Assembly: GCA_012032775.1 (NCBI GenBank)
Contig: JAAUQO010000005.1
Location: forward strand, 1 to 64,000
Length of the DNA stretch: 64,000 nucleotides
From: Oscillochloris sp.
GTDB taxonomy: Bacteria; Chloroflexota; Chloroflexia; Chloroflexales; Chloroflexaceae
Reading direction: 5' to 3'
Positions 46,270 to 56,017 of the stretch are shown piece by piece. How positions within the stretch are numbered: the stretch's first letter is position 1; every line of letters starts with the position of its first letter. Below the pieces are notes generated by a model. That model made no database searches, had not been told where the DNA came from, and saw only the letters and a program-made list of their open reading frames with translations. The position numbers and the translations under genes were made by a program.

Positions 46270-47310
46270 TCATCCGCCGCGCATATCGATCAGCAACGCC
46301 GCTCCGGCAAGCATGGCGAGTGCGCCGCCGATGACCAGTATTCCGGCCAGCACCCAGGTGGCTGCGGCGCGTACAAATCCAAAGCGGTGGGCTTCTGCTA
46401 CGCCGATCACACTTAACATCCCCGACCAGGCGGCGAGCGCAAGATGGATCGTAGCGCAGATCCAGGCCAGCACAATGCTGAAAGCGGTTGCCTGCGAACC
46501 ACCGAAACTTGCATCGGTCAGGAAAATCAGTTGCCCGATCCAGAGCGCTAGCCCGGCGATCAACGGCAGCCCGGCCCATGCCAGCGCCGCACGAACCGTA
46601 CCGCTGCTCCCGCGCCCGCCGAGTCTGTGCCCCGCGCCGGCCAGTAGTAGTCCCCCGCTAAATAGGATGAGCGCCCCCAGCGGCCCGCCCAACGCAAGCG
46701 CCAACATGCCGATCTCGATCGGCTGGATCTCGGCGCCAATCCGGCGCACGGCGGCCCAGACAAAGATCAAGTAGGCTCCGGCCAGTCCGCCCAGAAAGAT
46801 CGTTTCGAGCAGGTTGCGGGTGAAGATCGCCGAGCGCAACGCCGCTGCCGGTCGGCTCCAGATCCAGCGCCAGGGGTTGAGATAATCAGGCCTGATGTTT
46901 GATGCCTGAGGCCTGATGCCTGATGTCTGAGGCCCAATCTCTGATGCCTGAGGCGTGATGTTTGCCAGGGGCGGGGCGTTGGTTGCGGGGCGGGGGCTAT
47001 CTGCGGCGGGCTGTGGGTTAGGGGCTTCGGTATGTGCGGACTCGCCATGCTGCGCTTCTGCATTCCGCACCTCAGCCAGTGCCCGTCTGGCCGCATCAAG
47101 GCCTGGATCGAGCTGTAATGCCCGTTCCAGGCACTCACGGCGTTGCATCCGCTCATCGACGGCAGCCGCAAGCCAGAGCCAGGCCCGCGCATTTGATGGA
47201 TCGGCGCGTACGGCACGGCCCAGCAATTCGCGGGCATGTGTCCGATCGCCGGCCCGCAGGGCGGCCGCGCCGGTTGTAAAGAGTTGTGCCGCTGTATCCG
47301 ATGCAGTCAT
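46270..47310 (-). CDS. TPR protein with C-terminal membrane domain
   Basis: A membrane protein of about 346 aa. An N-terminal TPR-like helical repeat (LLGRAVRADPSNARAWLWLAAAVD, about 25-80) is followed by a Pro/Ala-rich linker with a short repeat (PQAS/PQTS then IRP, three to four copies near 128-146), and a Yip1-like membrane domain with five or six helices. The start is uncertain: the ATG at 47310 or a GTG at 47337 that overlaps the stop of the upstream transferase (GTGA). The pair is probably co-transcribed. Function unknown. Confidence 0.65.
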   Translation of the reverse strand: MTASDTAAQLFTTGAAALRAGDRTHARELLGRAVRADPSNARAWLWLAAAVDERMQRRECLERALQLDPGLDAARRALAEVRNAEAQHGESAHTEAPNPQPAADSPRPATNAPPLANITPQASEIGPQTSGIRPQASNIRPDYLNPWRWIWSRPAAALRSAIFTRNLLETIFLGGLAGAYLIFVWAAVRRIGAEIQPIEIGMLALALGGPLGALILFSGGLLLAGAGHRLGGRGSSGTVRAALAWAGLPLIAGLALWIGQLIFLTDASFGGSQATAFSIVLAWICATIHLALAAWSGMLSVIGVAEAHRFGFVRAAATWVLAGILVIGGALAMLAGAALLIDMRGG

Positions 47311-47333
47311 GCGTGTTCCGGAGAAGCTGCCAA

Positions 47334-49286
47334 TCACACCTTACGGCTTCGCACGCTTTCCGCCGTCCGCCAGGCGTAGATCAGCAGGCCGATCAAGATT
47401 GCGAGGGCCAGCCAGGCCACTATAACCGGGAGCGGTGAGGCGCGGATGGCGGCGCTGCTTTCTGAACCGAAGCCGCGAATCGCCCCGAACAGGTTGATCG
47501 TCGCGGCAAATGTAAGCAAGCCGAAGGGCCAGAACGCGCGCCGGTCGATTGCGGCGGCCAACAGCAGAAACGGCAGCGCGAAGAAACTGTAGCGTTCGTG
47601 AATCTGGGTCGGGAGTGCGAAAAAAGCCAGCGCCAGTGCGGCGGCGGCGAGCGCGCGCGTCAATCCGCCGGGGTTGCGCAACAGCGCCAGCATGCTGATC
47701 AACGCAGCGACGCCAACCAACAAAAACCCGATCGTGCGATAACTGAACGGGCCGAAGGTGCTCAGATCGGAGACAATATCATCGTCCACCACCAGCCACC
47801 ACAAATTATAGGCCCGGTTCGTTACCTGCGGGAAGCGCCCGACCGAACCGATCGCAGCCTGGGCCAATCCCCGGCCCTGCCCGGCAAGTACGATCGGCGC
47901 GCAGAGCAACACAATCACGCCGATCGCCACACTGCCGCCGATCAACAGCCCGCGTGGGCCATGCCGGCGTAATGTGCCGGCGTAGATCAGCGGCGCCAGA
48001 ATGATCGCCTGCGGCTTGATCATCAACGCGGCGGCCCAACTGAGCCATGCCGCCCGCCCATCGCCGCGATCGATCAGGGTCAGCGCCGCCACCATCGGCA
48101 TCGCCAACAAAACATCAACCTGGCCCCACCAGGCCACATTCATCCAAACCGGCGGCACCACGGCGTACAATCCGGCGATCATGGCGGCATAACCGGTGCC
48201 GCCATAACATCGTGCCCAACGGAAGAGCAGGCCAATCGTGATCAGCAGGGCGAACAGGCTGGGGAGTTTGATGATCGCGCGGGTAACCGGCGGCAGCGGC
48301 TCGAAGAATGCGCCGTTCAGCAGCGGCACCAGTTCGGCCAGGCCGCGCAGCAAGTACAGGCGCAGCGGCATATAATCGCCGCCGAAGGTGAACATGCCGG
48401 CGAAGCCTTCGGCCACCATAAAGCCCATTCGGCGGGCCGACAACTCCAGATCGCCGACCGGATCGGGCGCGCCGAGCCAGGGCAGACATAGGGCCAGCGC
48501 CAGCAACAACAAGCCGCCGAGGGCCAGCCGATCGCGGCGTGCGAGCGGTGTGTGCGGCGGATCGCGGGCTATGTCGGTGGGCGGCCAGATCCGCTCGATC
48601 ACCAATCCGCCGATCGCCCCGGCCGATGCGAGCAACAGCAACTGGCCGATGAAGCCGTATTGCCAGGCGCCGGCGTGCAACCAGAAGGCAACCAGCACTT
48701 GCAGCGTCAGGACAATGCCAGCGGCGATGAGTAACGGTACATGGCTGCGGCGTAAGAGCGGGTAGGCCGCCGCTGTGGCCAGAAGTAACAGCCCGATCAG
48801 GGAGAGCGGCGCAGCCCGGCCGCCACTAAGGCCCAGGGCGTGCCACATCACCCCCAGGTCGCGCCCGTCGATATTTGTTGGCGGCGCACTGATCGTCAGT
48901 TCCACCCGTTCGCCGGGCTGTGGCGGCAAAACCAGGTGGTAGGCGCGCAAACCGGGGCCGACTTCGAAGCGAGCCAGATAATCGGCGGCGCGCAGTTCAA
49001 TCTCGGTGGAGGTCGGAAATCCGCTGGCGAGGGTAAGATCGACCAGGAGCGGGCCGCCGGGGTTGGGCGGTTGCAGCGTTGATTCGGCGGTGGTCCAGCG
49101 GAAACTGCCGGCGCGATCGACCAGCGGTTCAAGCTCGTGGAAATTGGAGGCCGGCAGCAGCACCGACAGACTCGTGCTGGTGAGCGAAATGGCGCGCTCG
49201 CCGGCAAAGGCGAGCGCAAGCCAGATCGGCGCAACCAACAACAGGGCGATCAGGGCGGCGGTGTCGGAAAATGGAAATCGTCGCAT
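47334..49286 (-). CDS. Multi-spanning GT-C type glycosyltransferase
   Basis: A 650 aa protein with a signal/anchor helix, an extracellular beta domain (about 35-150) and at least ten membrane helices. In the membrane part NVAWWGQVDVLLAMP and TQIHERYSFFALPFLL are the kind of motifs seen in polyprenol-phosphate-mannose or -glucose dependent transferases (GT-C fold, ALG6/8- and GT87-like), and an acidic DPVGDLELSARRMGF lies in the first loop. It probably adds a sugar to an exported lipid or protein. Donor and acceptor are unknown. Confidence 0.7.
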   Translation of the reverse strand: MRRFPFSDTAALIALLLVAPIWLALAFAGERAISLTSTSLSVLLPASNFHELEPLVDRAGSFRWTTAESTLQPPNPGGPLLVDLTLASGFPTSTEIELRAADYLARFEVGPGLRAYHLVLPPQPGERVELTISAPPTNIDGRDLGVMWHALGLSGGRAAPLSLIGLLLLATAAAYPLLRRSHVPLLIAAGIVLTLQVLVAFWLHAGAWQYGFIGQLLLLASAGAIGGLVIERIWPPTDIARDPPHTPLARRDRLALGGLLLLALALCLPWLGAPDPVGDLELSARRMGFMVAEGFAGMFTFGGDYMPLRLYLLRGLAELVPLLNGAFFEPLPPVTRAIIKLPSLFALLITIGLLFRWARCYGGTGYAAMIAGLYAVVPPVWMNVAWWGQVDVLLAMPMVAALTLIDRGDGRAAWLSWAAALMIKPQAIILAPLIYAGTLRRHGPRGLLIGGSVAIGVIVLLCAPIVLAGQGRGLAQAAIGSVGRFPQVTNRAYNLWWLVVDDDIVSDLSTFGPFSYRTIGFLLVGVAALISMLALLRNPGGLTRALAAAALALAFFALPTQIHERYSFFALPFLLLAAAIDRRAFWPFGLLTFAATINLFGAIRGFGSESSAAIRASPLPVIVAWLALAILIGLLIYAWRTAESVRSRKV

Positions 49287-49318
49287 AGCGGCGCGATTAT
49301 AGCACGGCCGCGACGAAC

Positions 49319-49897
49319 TTACCCTTGAACAACAACCGATGTTTCCGACGGCGGCGGTTCAGGGCTGCGGCTCAGATCGCGCAGGGTGCTGAGATCGCGG
49401 ATGCGTTCGGTGAAGAGCACGCCGTTCAGGTGATCAACTTCGTGCTGAATCGCCCAGCCCAGCAAGCCATCGGCCTTACGCAGGCGGCGTTGCTTGCCGT
49501 TCGCCTCCTGATATTCGACCGTCACCCATGTCTGGCGCGGCACTTCGCCGTACCAACCCGGCAGGCTCAGACAGCCCTCGTCGCGCATGACTTCTTCGCC
49601 GCTGGTCTTCACAATCCGCGGATTGATAAAGACATACTGTTCGGGCGGCGTCACCTCAACTTCCGTGCCGTCGGGTTGTTCTTCGATCTCGCCCGGAATC
49701 TCGATCACACACAGCCGGATCGGCAACCCAACCTGCGGCGCCGCCAGACCAACGCCGTTTGCCACTTGCATCGTTTCGAACATATCCGTGATCAGTTGCT
49801 TAAGATTGCGATCGGGCAACTTGATCGACCGGCAGTTCGCCTTTAAGATTTTTTTGTCCTCTTCGTCGTCAATACGTAGAATGCGTCGAACAGCCAT
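49319..49897 (-). CDS. def: Peptide deformylase
   Basis: A 192 aa Fe/Zn enzyme that removes the formyl group from new proteins. All three motifs are intact: GVGLAAPQVG near 48, EGCLSLPG near 105 (metal Cys) and QHEVDHLNG near 150 (metal His pair). It has a C-terminal tail rich in Pro and Ser. The 94 nt before it, toward priA, hold no gene. Confidence 0.96.
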   Translation of the reverse strand: MAVRRILRIDDEEDKKILKANCRSIKLPDRNLKQLITDMFETMQVANGVGLAAPQVGLPIRLCVIEIPGEIEEQPDGTEVEVTPPEQYVFINPRIVKTSGEEVMRDEGCLSLPGWYGEVPRQTWVTVEYQEANGKQRRLRKADGLLGWAIQHEVDHLNGVLFTERIRDLSTLRDLSRSPEPPPSETSVVVQG

Positions 49898-49991
49898 TTT
49901 TGCGATCCCTTAAGTTTACAAAATACCTGATGCTGCTTGATTATAGCATGGCAGCCCCCTAGCGCCACAAAATGTTGCGCCCTACCGAGCA

Positions 49992-52595
49992 TCACAACAC
50001 ATGAACCGGATCGACATCAATCGACCAGTTCGGGATCGGGCCGAGCGCGTCGAGCAGGCCATTGAGGGCCGGCACCGGCGCAGCAATCGGCAACCGCAAA
50101 ATCAGGTGCCAACGCCAGCGCCCGCGCGTTCGTTGCAGAAATGCCGGCGCCGGGCCGATGATGCTCCAGCCCTCAAGCCGGCGGCGTTCCAACAGTTCCG
50201 CCAGCCGGGCGTGCAGCCGGTCGGATTCGCGCTTGCCGGCAGCTTCGGTGCCGGTCGCACATACGAACCGCACCAACCGGCCGAAAGGCGGGTAGCCGGT
50301 GGACTTGCGATAGGCGATCTCCTGGGCATAAAACCCGACGTAATCGTGTTCCTGCGCCGCCCGCAACGCATAATGCTCCGGGTCGTAGGTCTGGATAATG
50401 ACTTTTGCCCCGGCGGTACGGCGCCCGGCCCGACCCGCGACCTGGGTCAGCAGTTGAAAGGCCCGCTCGCCGCTGCGAAAATCGGGCAGATGCAGCCCGG
50501 TATCGGCGGCTACGACACCAACCAGCGCCACCATCGGCAGGTCGAGTCCTTTGGCGATCATCTGGGTGCCCACCAGCACATCGGCCTCGTAACGCAGAAA
50601 GGTATCGAGCATGCGGGTGTGGGCGCCCTTGCCGCGTACACTGTCGCGATCCCAACGCAGCACCCGCGCCTGTGGGAAGAGTACCGTCACCTCTTCCGCC
50701 ACCCGCTGTGTGCCGATTCCAAAGCGTTTAATGCGCGGACTCAGGCAACTCGGACAGACCGGCGGAACCAGGGCGGTGAAGCCGCACGAATGGCAGATCA
50801 GCAACTCCGACTGTCCATCATCGCCCACTTCATCGTAATGCAATGTAAGCGGACTGGAGCAAGCCGGACAACCAACGACATTTCCGCAGTCGCGGCACAT
50901 CACAAATGCGGCCGCGCCGCGCCGGTTCAGAAACAGGATCACCTGTTCACGCCGGCTCAGGCACTCGTCGATCGCAAGTTGCAACGAGCGCGAGAAGATC
51001 GAGCGGTTGCCGCTTTGCAGTTCGCGCCGCATATCGATCAGTTGAACCGGCGGCAGCGGCAGTTGTTCACTCCGTGGCAAGCCATCGACACCGATGCCGC
51101 CGCCGACCCGCTCCGGCAATTCAAGCATGCGCAAACGGCCCTGCCCGGCGGCGTAAAAACTCTCGACGCTGGGCGTTGCACTGCCGAGAATCAACACACT
51201 CCCGCTGATCTCGGCCAGTTTTATGGCGGCGTCGCGAGCATGATAGCGCGGCCCGGCATCGTGTTTGTAGGTCAGTTCGTGTTCTTCATCGACGATGATC
51301 AGCCCCAACTCGGGCAGCGGCGCAAATACCACCGAGCGTGAGCCAATCGCGAGCCGGGCCTCGCCACTGCGCAGCCGCCGCCACTCGTCGTAGCGTTCGC
51401 CCATGCTCAGCCCGCTATGCAGCACCGCCAGTTTGCCGGGGAAGCGTGCGGCGAAGCGGCGCACCAGTTGGGCGGTGAGCGCGATCTCGGGCACTAACAC
51501 CAGCGCCTGCCGGCCCAATCGCATAACCCGCGCGATCGCCCGCAGATAGATCTCGGTTTTGCCGCTGCCGGTGATCCCGAACAGCAGAAACATGGTTGCC
51601 TTCTGCTCCGGCGGATGCGCGCCATTGGCCGGATCGCGGTCTTTGCCGGCAGTCTGTTCGAGTGCGCCTGCAACTTGTTCAAAGGCAGCGCGTTGCGATG
51701 CTGTCAGTAGCGGCGGCTGATCGGGCGGTACGCCGTCGCCGGCCAATGGGTCGCGGCGGATCTCGCGTTCACCGAAGCGAACCAGCCCGCGCTGCTCAAG
51801 TTGTTTCAGCAGTGTTGCGTTTGCGCCGGTGGCGGCGTACACTTCACGGGCGATCAGTTCAGGGGTTGGCGGCGCTTCGTCGTCGTCCTCGCCCTGCGCG
51901 ATACGATGTTCGGCCAGCCAGCGCAGCACCGCCGCCTGTTTCGGGGCGCGGCTCAGTTCGTGGAGGGCGGCGTCGATCGCGTCGCCGTCAATATCCAGCC
52001 GTACCGTGCGCTCGCGCCGTGGACGAGCACGCGGCGCAGTGATCGTCGCTCCGCGCTCGATCAATCCGCGCTCGGCCAGTGCCTGGTAGGCGGCGCGCAG
52101 ATCGCCGTCGGCGCCACGTAACACCGCCCGCAACTCGCGCTCCGACTGCTCGCCGTGCTGGCGCAGATAATACAAAATCGCCCGCTCGCGCTCGGGCAAC
52201 GCGCCGAGATCGGCCCGCAACCCGGCCTGATTGATCCGCCAGGTTGTCACCGCTTCCTGACTCACACCCGGCGGCAGCAGCAGCGCCAGCGCTTCATAGA
52301 GCGGCGCACGATATGTTGTCGCCACCCATTCGGCCAACTCCAGGCCTGCGGGCGTCACACTTGCGGCCGGATCGCCGATATCCTCAAGCTCGCGCAGCAC
52401 GCGGTCGCTAAACTCGGCCTGCCCAACCGACAGCACCACGCCTTGTACCCGGCGGCGGCGCAGTGGCGCCCAGACCAACTGGCCGGGGTGGATGCGCCCA
52501 CGTAGGCGCGGCGGCACCCGGTACGAGTAGGTCGGACTCATCCCACCCGCAACCGTCGCACGCAAGGCGACTTCAGCTATCAACTCGATCGGCAT
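49992..52595 (-). CDS. priA: Primosomal replication restart helicase PriA
   Basis: An 867 aa superfamily 2 helicase that reloads the replisome at stalled forks. The N-terminal DNA-binding domain (YSYRVPPRLRGRIHPGQLVW) is followed by a winged helix, Walker A GITGSGKTEIYL near 345, DEEHELTYKHD near 435, ATPSVESFYAA near 470, and the zinc sites CRDCGNVVGCPACS, CHSCGF and CPSCLSPRIK (about 575-640). Helicase motifs IV-VI follow (DVLVGTQMIAKGLD, QVAGRAGR). A strand of the zinc region matches known PriA well. Normal length. Confidence 0.95.
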   Translation of the reverse strand: MPIELIAEVALRATVAGGMSPTYSYRVPPRLRGRIHPGQLVWAPLRRRRVQGVVLSVGQAEFSDRVLRELEDIGDPAASVTPAGLELAEWVATTYRAPLYEALALLLPPGVSQEAVTTWRINQAGLRADLGALPERERAILYYLRQHGEQSERELRAVLRGADGDLRAAYQALAERGLIERGATITAPRARPRRERTVRLDIDGDAIDAALHELSRAPKQAAVLRWLAEHRIAQGEDDDEAPPTPELIAREVYAATGANATLLKQLEQRGLVRFGEREIRRDPLAGDGVPPDQPPLLTASQRAAFEQVAGALEQTAGKDRDPANGAHPPEQKATMFLLFGITGSGKTEIYLRAIARVMRLGRQALVLVPEIALTAQLVRRFAARFPGKLAVLHSGLSMGERYDEWRRLRSGEARLAIGSRSVVFAPLPELGLIIVDEEHELTYKHDAGPRYHARDAAIKLAEISGSVLILGSATPSVESFYAAGQGRLRMLELPERVGGGIGVDGLPRSEQLPLPPVQLIDMRRELQSGNRSIFSRSLQLAIDECLSRREQVILFLNRRGAAAFVMCRDCGNVVGCPACSSPLTLHYDEVGDDGQSELLICHSCGFTALVPPVCPSCLSPRIKRFGIGTQRVAEEVTVLFPQARVLRWDRDSVRGKGAHTRMLDTFLRYEADVLVGTQMIAKGLDLPMVALVGVVAADTGLHLPDFRSGERAFQLLTQVAGRAGRRTAGAKVIIQTYDPEHYALRAAQEHDYVGFYAQEIAYRKSTGYPPFGRLVRFVCATGTEAAGKRESDRLHARLAELLERRRLEGWSIIGPAPAFLQRTRGRWRWHLILRLPIAAPVPALNGLLDALGPIPNWSIDVDPVHVL

Positions 52596-52622
52596 AGCGG
52601 ATAGTGTAGCACAACGGTGCGT

Positions 52623-54587
52623 TTACCGCAGCAGACACAAGTGCAGCGCCGCCAGTAACTCGGCCACGCTCCAGGCCTGCGCGACACAACCACGGGGTGT
52701 ATGGGGTGGTTCGGCATCGAAGATCTCGCTCACCGTTCCAAGCCCGGCATCGCTCAGATGATCGAGCAGCGGCGTCAGGAAACTGCGTGCTGTTGCAGGA
52801 TCGTGGTAAACCCGCAGATGAGCGCGCACAAACGGCCCGATCAACCAACCCCAGACCGTTCCCTGGTGATAAGCGCCGTCGCGCCTGATGATCGGCCCGC
52901 TGTAGCGCGGCTGATAGTCGGGATGCTCGGGGTCGAGGCTGCGTAGGCCGTAGCCGGTGAGTAAGCGCTGCATGCAGATATCGACCACCGCTTTTTGGCG
53001 AATCGGGTCAAGTGGGCTGTGATGCAGAGCGACGGCGAAGATCTGGTTTGGGCGCAGGGTCGCATCTGCGCCGATCGGGCTGTCGATCACATCGTAGCAA
53101 TAGCCGCGTTCGGGATTCCAGAACCGCGCGAATCCGGCCAGCACGCGATCCGCCGCATTGCTGTAATCCTGGCCGGATTGGCCCAGACGCGCCGCAAACT
53201 CGGCCATTGTGCGCAGTGCGTTGTACCAGAGTGCGTTCAACTCTACGGCCTTGCCATGGCGCGGCGTCACCACCCAACCCTGCACGCGCACATCCATCCA
53301 GGTGAGTTGGCTGTCGGCCTCGCCGGCCCGCAGCAGGCCATCGGCCGGATCGACGGCGATGCCGTAGCGCGTGCCGCGTTCGTGCCAGGCGACGATCTCG
53401 CGCAGCACCGGAAACAGGTCGCGCAGCAAGTGCTCATCGTCGCTGTGCGCCAGGTAGGCCCGAATCGCCTCGAAAAACCAGAGCGTCGCATCGGCGGTGT
53501 TATACTCCGGCTCCTCGCCGGCATCGGGGAAACGGTTCGGCAACATGCCCTGGCTGACGAAATGCGCGAAGGTGCGCAACACCATGGCGGCCAGTTCCGG
53601 CCTGCCGGTCGGCAAGGTTAGCCCCGGCAAGGCGATCATCGTGTCGCGGCCCCAATCCGAGAACCAATGGTAGCCGGCAAGCACGGTTTTGCCCGATTCG
53701 CGCACGCCGGGCGCCTGGCGATCGACAATGAACTGATCGGCGGCGAGGGCCAGCCGGTGTACCGCCGGATCGGTGCTCCAATCGATCCGGGCCTGCAACT
53801 CAGCCTCACGCTTGGCGTGTGTGGCCCAGGCTGCCTCGGCATCGAGTTCGCTTGCGGCGTCGGTGGTAACGGCGAGCAGCAGTGATTCGCCGGGGGCCAG
53901 GTTGGCCTGAAGCCGGCCGACGCGCAGGAAATCCTCCGTATCCAAAAGGCCGCGTTCGTGTTCGATCGCCAGGAAATAGTCGCAATCCCAGGCCATGCCC
54001 GGCGTCACCTGCAAGTCTGCGCCAAGGATGTAGAACGGCGTTGCCGCCGAATCGGCCGGTTGCACCATCAAGCCGTTCGGCAGCGCCCGTGAGTGCAGCA
54101 CCAGATCGCCGGCGCGCACATTATTGTGATGATCGCGGTAGGTGGCCCGCGCCGCGAAGCGCAGATCAAGTGGAGCCGAAGCGCGCACCAAACGGTAGCG
54201 CAGGTATGTCGTATTGGCGCCCGGCTGCATCCAGAGCCGAATTTCCAGCAACGCATCGCTGAGTGCGTACGTCCAGATCGGCGTTGTTCCCGCAAGCTGA
54301 AATGACTCCAGGTAACGAAATCCGGCGGCATGTTCGCCGTTGGTGCGAGCATCGGCGGCGAGTGAGAAGGATCGCCCGGCGTAAGTAACGCTGAGATCCA
54401 GACCGGCCAGCAACAGCGTGCGACCGAGCGGCGGATCGAGGGCGGCGATCAACAGGCCGTGATAACAGCGGGTTGGCACACTGCCGACCGTACCGGCGGC
54501 ATAACCACCGATTCCATTCGTCACCAGCCACTCGCGCCGGCTCGCCGCAACCCGATCGGCACAAAGGGCCTGTCCAAACCGGATCAT
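52623..54587 (-). CDS. Glycogen debranching enzyme (amylo-alpha-1,6-glucosidase, GH133)
   Basis: A 654 aa enzyme. The N-terminal GDE_N domain begins [31 protein letters not shown], and the (alpha/alpha)6 catalytic part has [17 protein letters not shown] near 370, with the Asp acid, and [28 protein letters not shown] near 465. The C-terminus holds [15 protein letters not shown] and [24 protein letters not shown], typical of the archaeal/bacterial debranching type. It frees glucose from branch points of glycogen. The start [11 protein letters not shown] replaces an upstream open frame of about 100 non-conserved residues. Confidence 0.92.
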   Translation of the reverse strand: MIRFGQALCADRVAASRREWLVTNGIGGYAAGTVGSVPTRCYHGLLIAALDPPLGRTLLLAGLDLSVTYAGRSFSLAADARTNGEHAAGFRYLESFQLAGTTPIWTYALSDALLEIRLWMQPGANTTYLRYRLVRASAPLDLRFAARATYRDHHNNVRAGDLVLHSRALPNGLMVQPADSAATPFYILGADLQVTPGMAWDCDYFLAIEHERGLLDTEDFLRVGRLQANLAPGESLLLAVTTDAASELDAEAAWATHAKREAELQARIDWSTDPAVHRLALAADQFIVDRQAPGVRESGKTVLAGYHWFSDWGRDTMIALPGLTLPTGRPELAAMVLRTFAHFVSQGMLPNRFPDAGEEPEYNTADATLWFFEAIRAYLAHSDDEHLLRDLFPVLREIVAWHERGTRYGIAVDPADGLLRAGEADSQLTWMDVRVQGWVVTPRHGKAVELNALWYNALRTMAEFAARLGQSGQDYSNAADRVLAGFARFWNPERGYCYDVIDSPIGADATLRPNQIFAVALHHSPLDPIRQKAVVDICMQRLLTGYGLRSLDPEHPDYQPRYSGPIIRRDGAYHQGTVWGWLIGPFVRAHLRVYHDPATARSFLTPLLDHLSDAGLGTVSEIFDAEPPHTPRGCVAQAWSVAELLAALHLCLLR

Positions 54588-54606
54588 AGATTCTTTCACC
54601 GAGATA

Positions 54607-55389
54607 CTATTTTCTTCCCACCACAAGCAACATCGAGCGCGTCGCCGGCAGGGCGGTGGTAAGGGTGAAGAATCCGGCTTTCGCGGCAACGCGCAAAGGA
54701 TGGCGCAGCACCCGTTTAGCCTCGATCCCAACTTGCTCCCAGGGCGCCTGATAGCTGCGGCGCTCCAGCGTAAAGCCGGCCTGCTCCACCAACCATGCAA
54801 GTTCGCCCATGGTGAAGGTGCGGCTATGGGTTGTATAGCGTTTCTCACCCTCCAGAAGCATCTGGTGGCGGAATTCTTCGTTCGTGTTTGCACTCTGCCA
54901 GAGCAACATCCGCATAATGGTGCGCAACCGGCTCTTCAGATACAACTCATTCGGTGTGGTGATCAGCACCCGCCCGCCCGGCCGCAGCACCCGCTGAAAC
55001 TCGCGCAGCACCGGCAGCGGCGAGTAAACCAGATGCTCGATCACCTCCGAGAAGACCACCCAATCGAACGTATTATCGGCGAAAGGCAGCGGTTCGCGTT
55101 CCAGATTCGCCCGCCGCACCGTCACCCCAAGATCGCGCCAGAGTGCGCTGCGGGTGTCGGGATCGAGATCGACGCCGCTCACCCGGTAGCCGGCCTGCAC
55201 CATCAACTCGGTGAACTGGCCGGGCGTCACGCCCACTTCCAGCACGTTGGTGCCTGGTGCGGCGCGCATCGTACGCAACATTGCCGCGAAGCGCCGGCGG
55301 TGCAGCCGAAAGTACTCTGATTTGCCGTCGGCGGCGGCGCGCCGTTCAACCTGAGCGAAAATTGTGGTCGGCGAGGAATGATTTGGCAT
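54607..55389 (-). CDS. Class I SAM-dependent methyltransferase
   Basis: A 260 aa methyltransferase with the Rossmann motif VLEVGVTPGQFTELMVQAGY near 50, GVDLDPD near 72, FDWVVFSEVIEHLVYSPL near 108 and LRPGGRVLITTPNE near 138. The C-terminus has a hydrophobic segment (LRVAAKAGFFTLTTALPATRS) that could be membrane-associated. Substrate unknown. It precedes the debranching enzyme by 19 nt, which suggests a joint transcript, but the functional link is not clear. Confidence 0.88.
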   Translation of the reverse strand: MPNHSSPTTIFAQVERRAAADGKSEYFRLHRRRFAAMLRTMRAAPGTNVLEVGVTPGQFTELMVQAGYRVSGVDLDPDTRSALWRDLGVTVRRANLEREPLPFADNTFDWVVFSEVIEHLVYSPLPVLREFQRVLRPGGRVLITTPNELYLKSRLRTIMRMLLWQSANTNEEFRHQMLLEGEKRYTTHSRTFTMGELAWLVEQAGFTLERRSYQAPWEQVGIEAKRVLRHPLRVAAKAGFFTLTTALPATRSMLLVVGRK

Positions 55390-55544
55390 AAAGATTCAAG
55401 CAGCATCAATCGCTGTAGTTTGTTGGAGCGGCATAGCCGTCAGAACGAACCAGATCTGGAAACAATCGTGCATAACGGCGCGTATAGTATCATAAGAGCA
55501 AGGGCAGGGCGAGTCTGGGTTACATCTCAGCTTTGGGGGGAAGA

Positions 55545-55973
55545 ATGGAACCGAACGTATCGCCGCCGACAATTCGGCCGGAATGGCAGCGCCTGTTGTT
55601 GCGCTGGCTGATCAGTTCGTTGGCGATTTTCGCAGCAGTAGCGGTTGTGCCGGGGATAACTTTCGCCGGGCCGGGATGGCAGATCGGGATTGTGGCGCTG
55701 GTATTCGGGTTACTGAACGCCTTATTGCGCCCACTGATCTACTTGCTTACCTGCCCGCTGGTGATTCTCACATTGGGGTTATTCGGCCTGGTGATCAATG
55801 CCGTATTGCTCGGCCTGACATCGGCATTTGCCAACCAACTCAACATTGCGTTTACGGTTGACGGGTTCTGGCCGGCATTCCTGGGTGGCCTCGTGATCTC
55901 GATCGTCACCACCCTGCTCAGCGTAATCGCCGGCGACACCCAGGTTCAAGTGGTACGAGTACGACAAGAATAG
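55545..55973 (+). CDS. Phage holin family 4 / 4-TM membrane protein (DUF360-like)
   Basis: A 142 aa protein with four predicted helices: RWLISSLAIFAAVAVVPGI, IGIVALVFGLLNALLRPLIYLL, LVILTLGLFGLVINAVLLGLT and FLGGLVISIVTTLLSVIAG. LLNALLRPLIYLLTCPLVILTLGLF is the diagnostic stretch of the 4TMS mycobacterial-type (DUF360) family, which is called phage-holin family 4 only by name. GGGGGGAAG lies just before the ATG at 55545. Function unknown. Confidence 0.85.
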   Translation: MEPNVSPPTIRPEWQRLLLRWLISSLAIFAAVAVVPGITFAGPGWQIGIVALVFGLLNALLRPLIYLLTCPLVILTLGLFGLVINAVLLGLTSAFANQLNIAFTVDGFWPAFLGGLVISIVTTLLSVIAGDTQVQVVRVRQE

Positions 55974-56010
55974 GGGCGAAGCATCTCGCTGTGCGAAACG
56001 GTTCGCCCCT
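55972..56010. terminator. GTAGGGGCG-family hairpin between convergent genes
   Basis: AGGGGCGAA (55972-55980) pairs with TTCGCCCCT (56002-56010). It overlaps the stop of the 4-TM gene and lies 8 nt from the acyl-CoA ligase stop. Probably a bidirectional terminator. Confidence 0.65.
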
Positions 56011-56017
56011 CCAGCGG

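Noticed and set aside
46820-46980. CRISPR-like repeat
   Set aside because: Units are short, contiguous and in frame inside a coding gene; there are no spacers or cas genes.
50001-51341. 446-codon open frame on the plus strand
   Set aside because: Antisense shadow of priA, whose helicase and zinc motifs are complete.
55545-55973. Phage lysis holin
   Set aside because: The family name mentions phage holin, but no phage gene is nearby and the DUF360-type protein is widespread on chromosomes.
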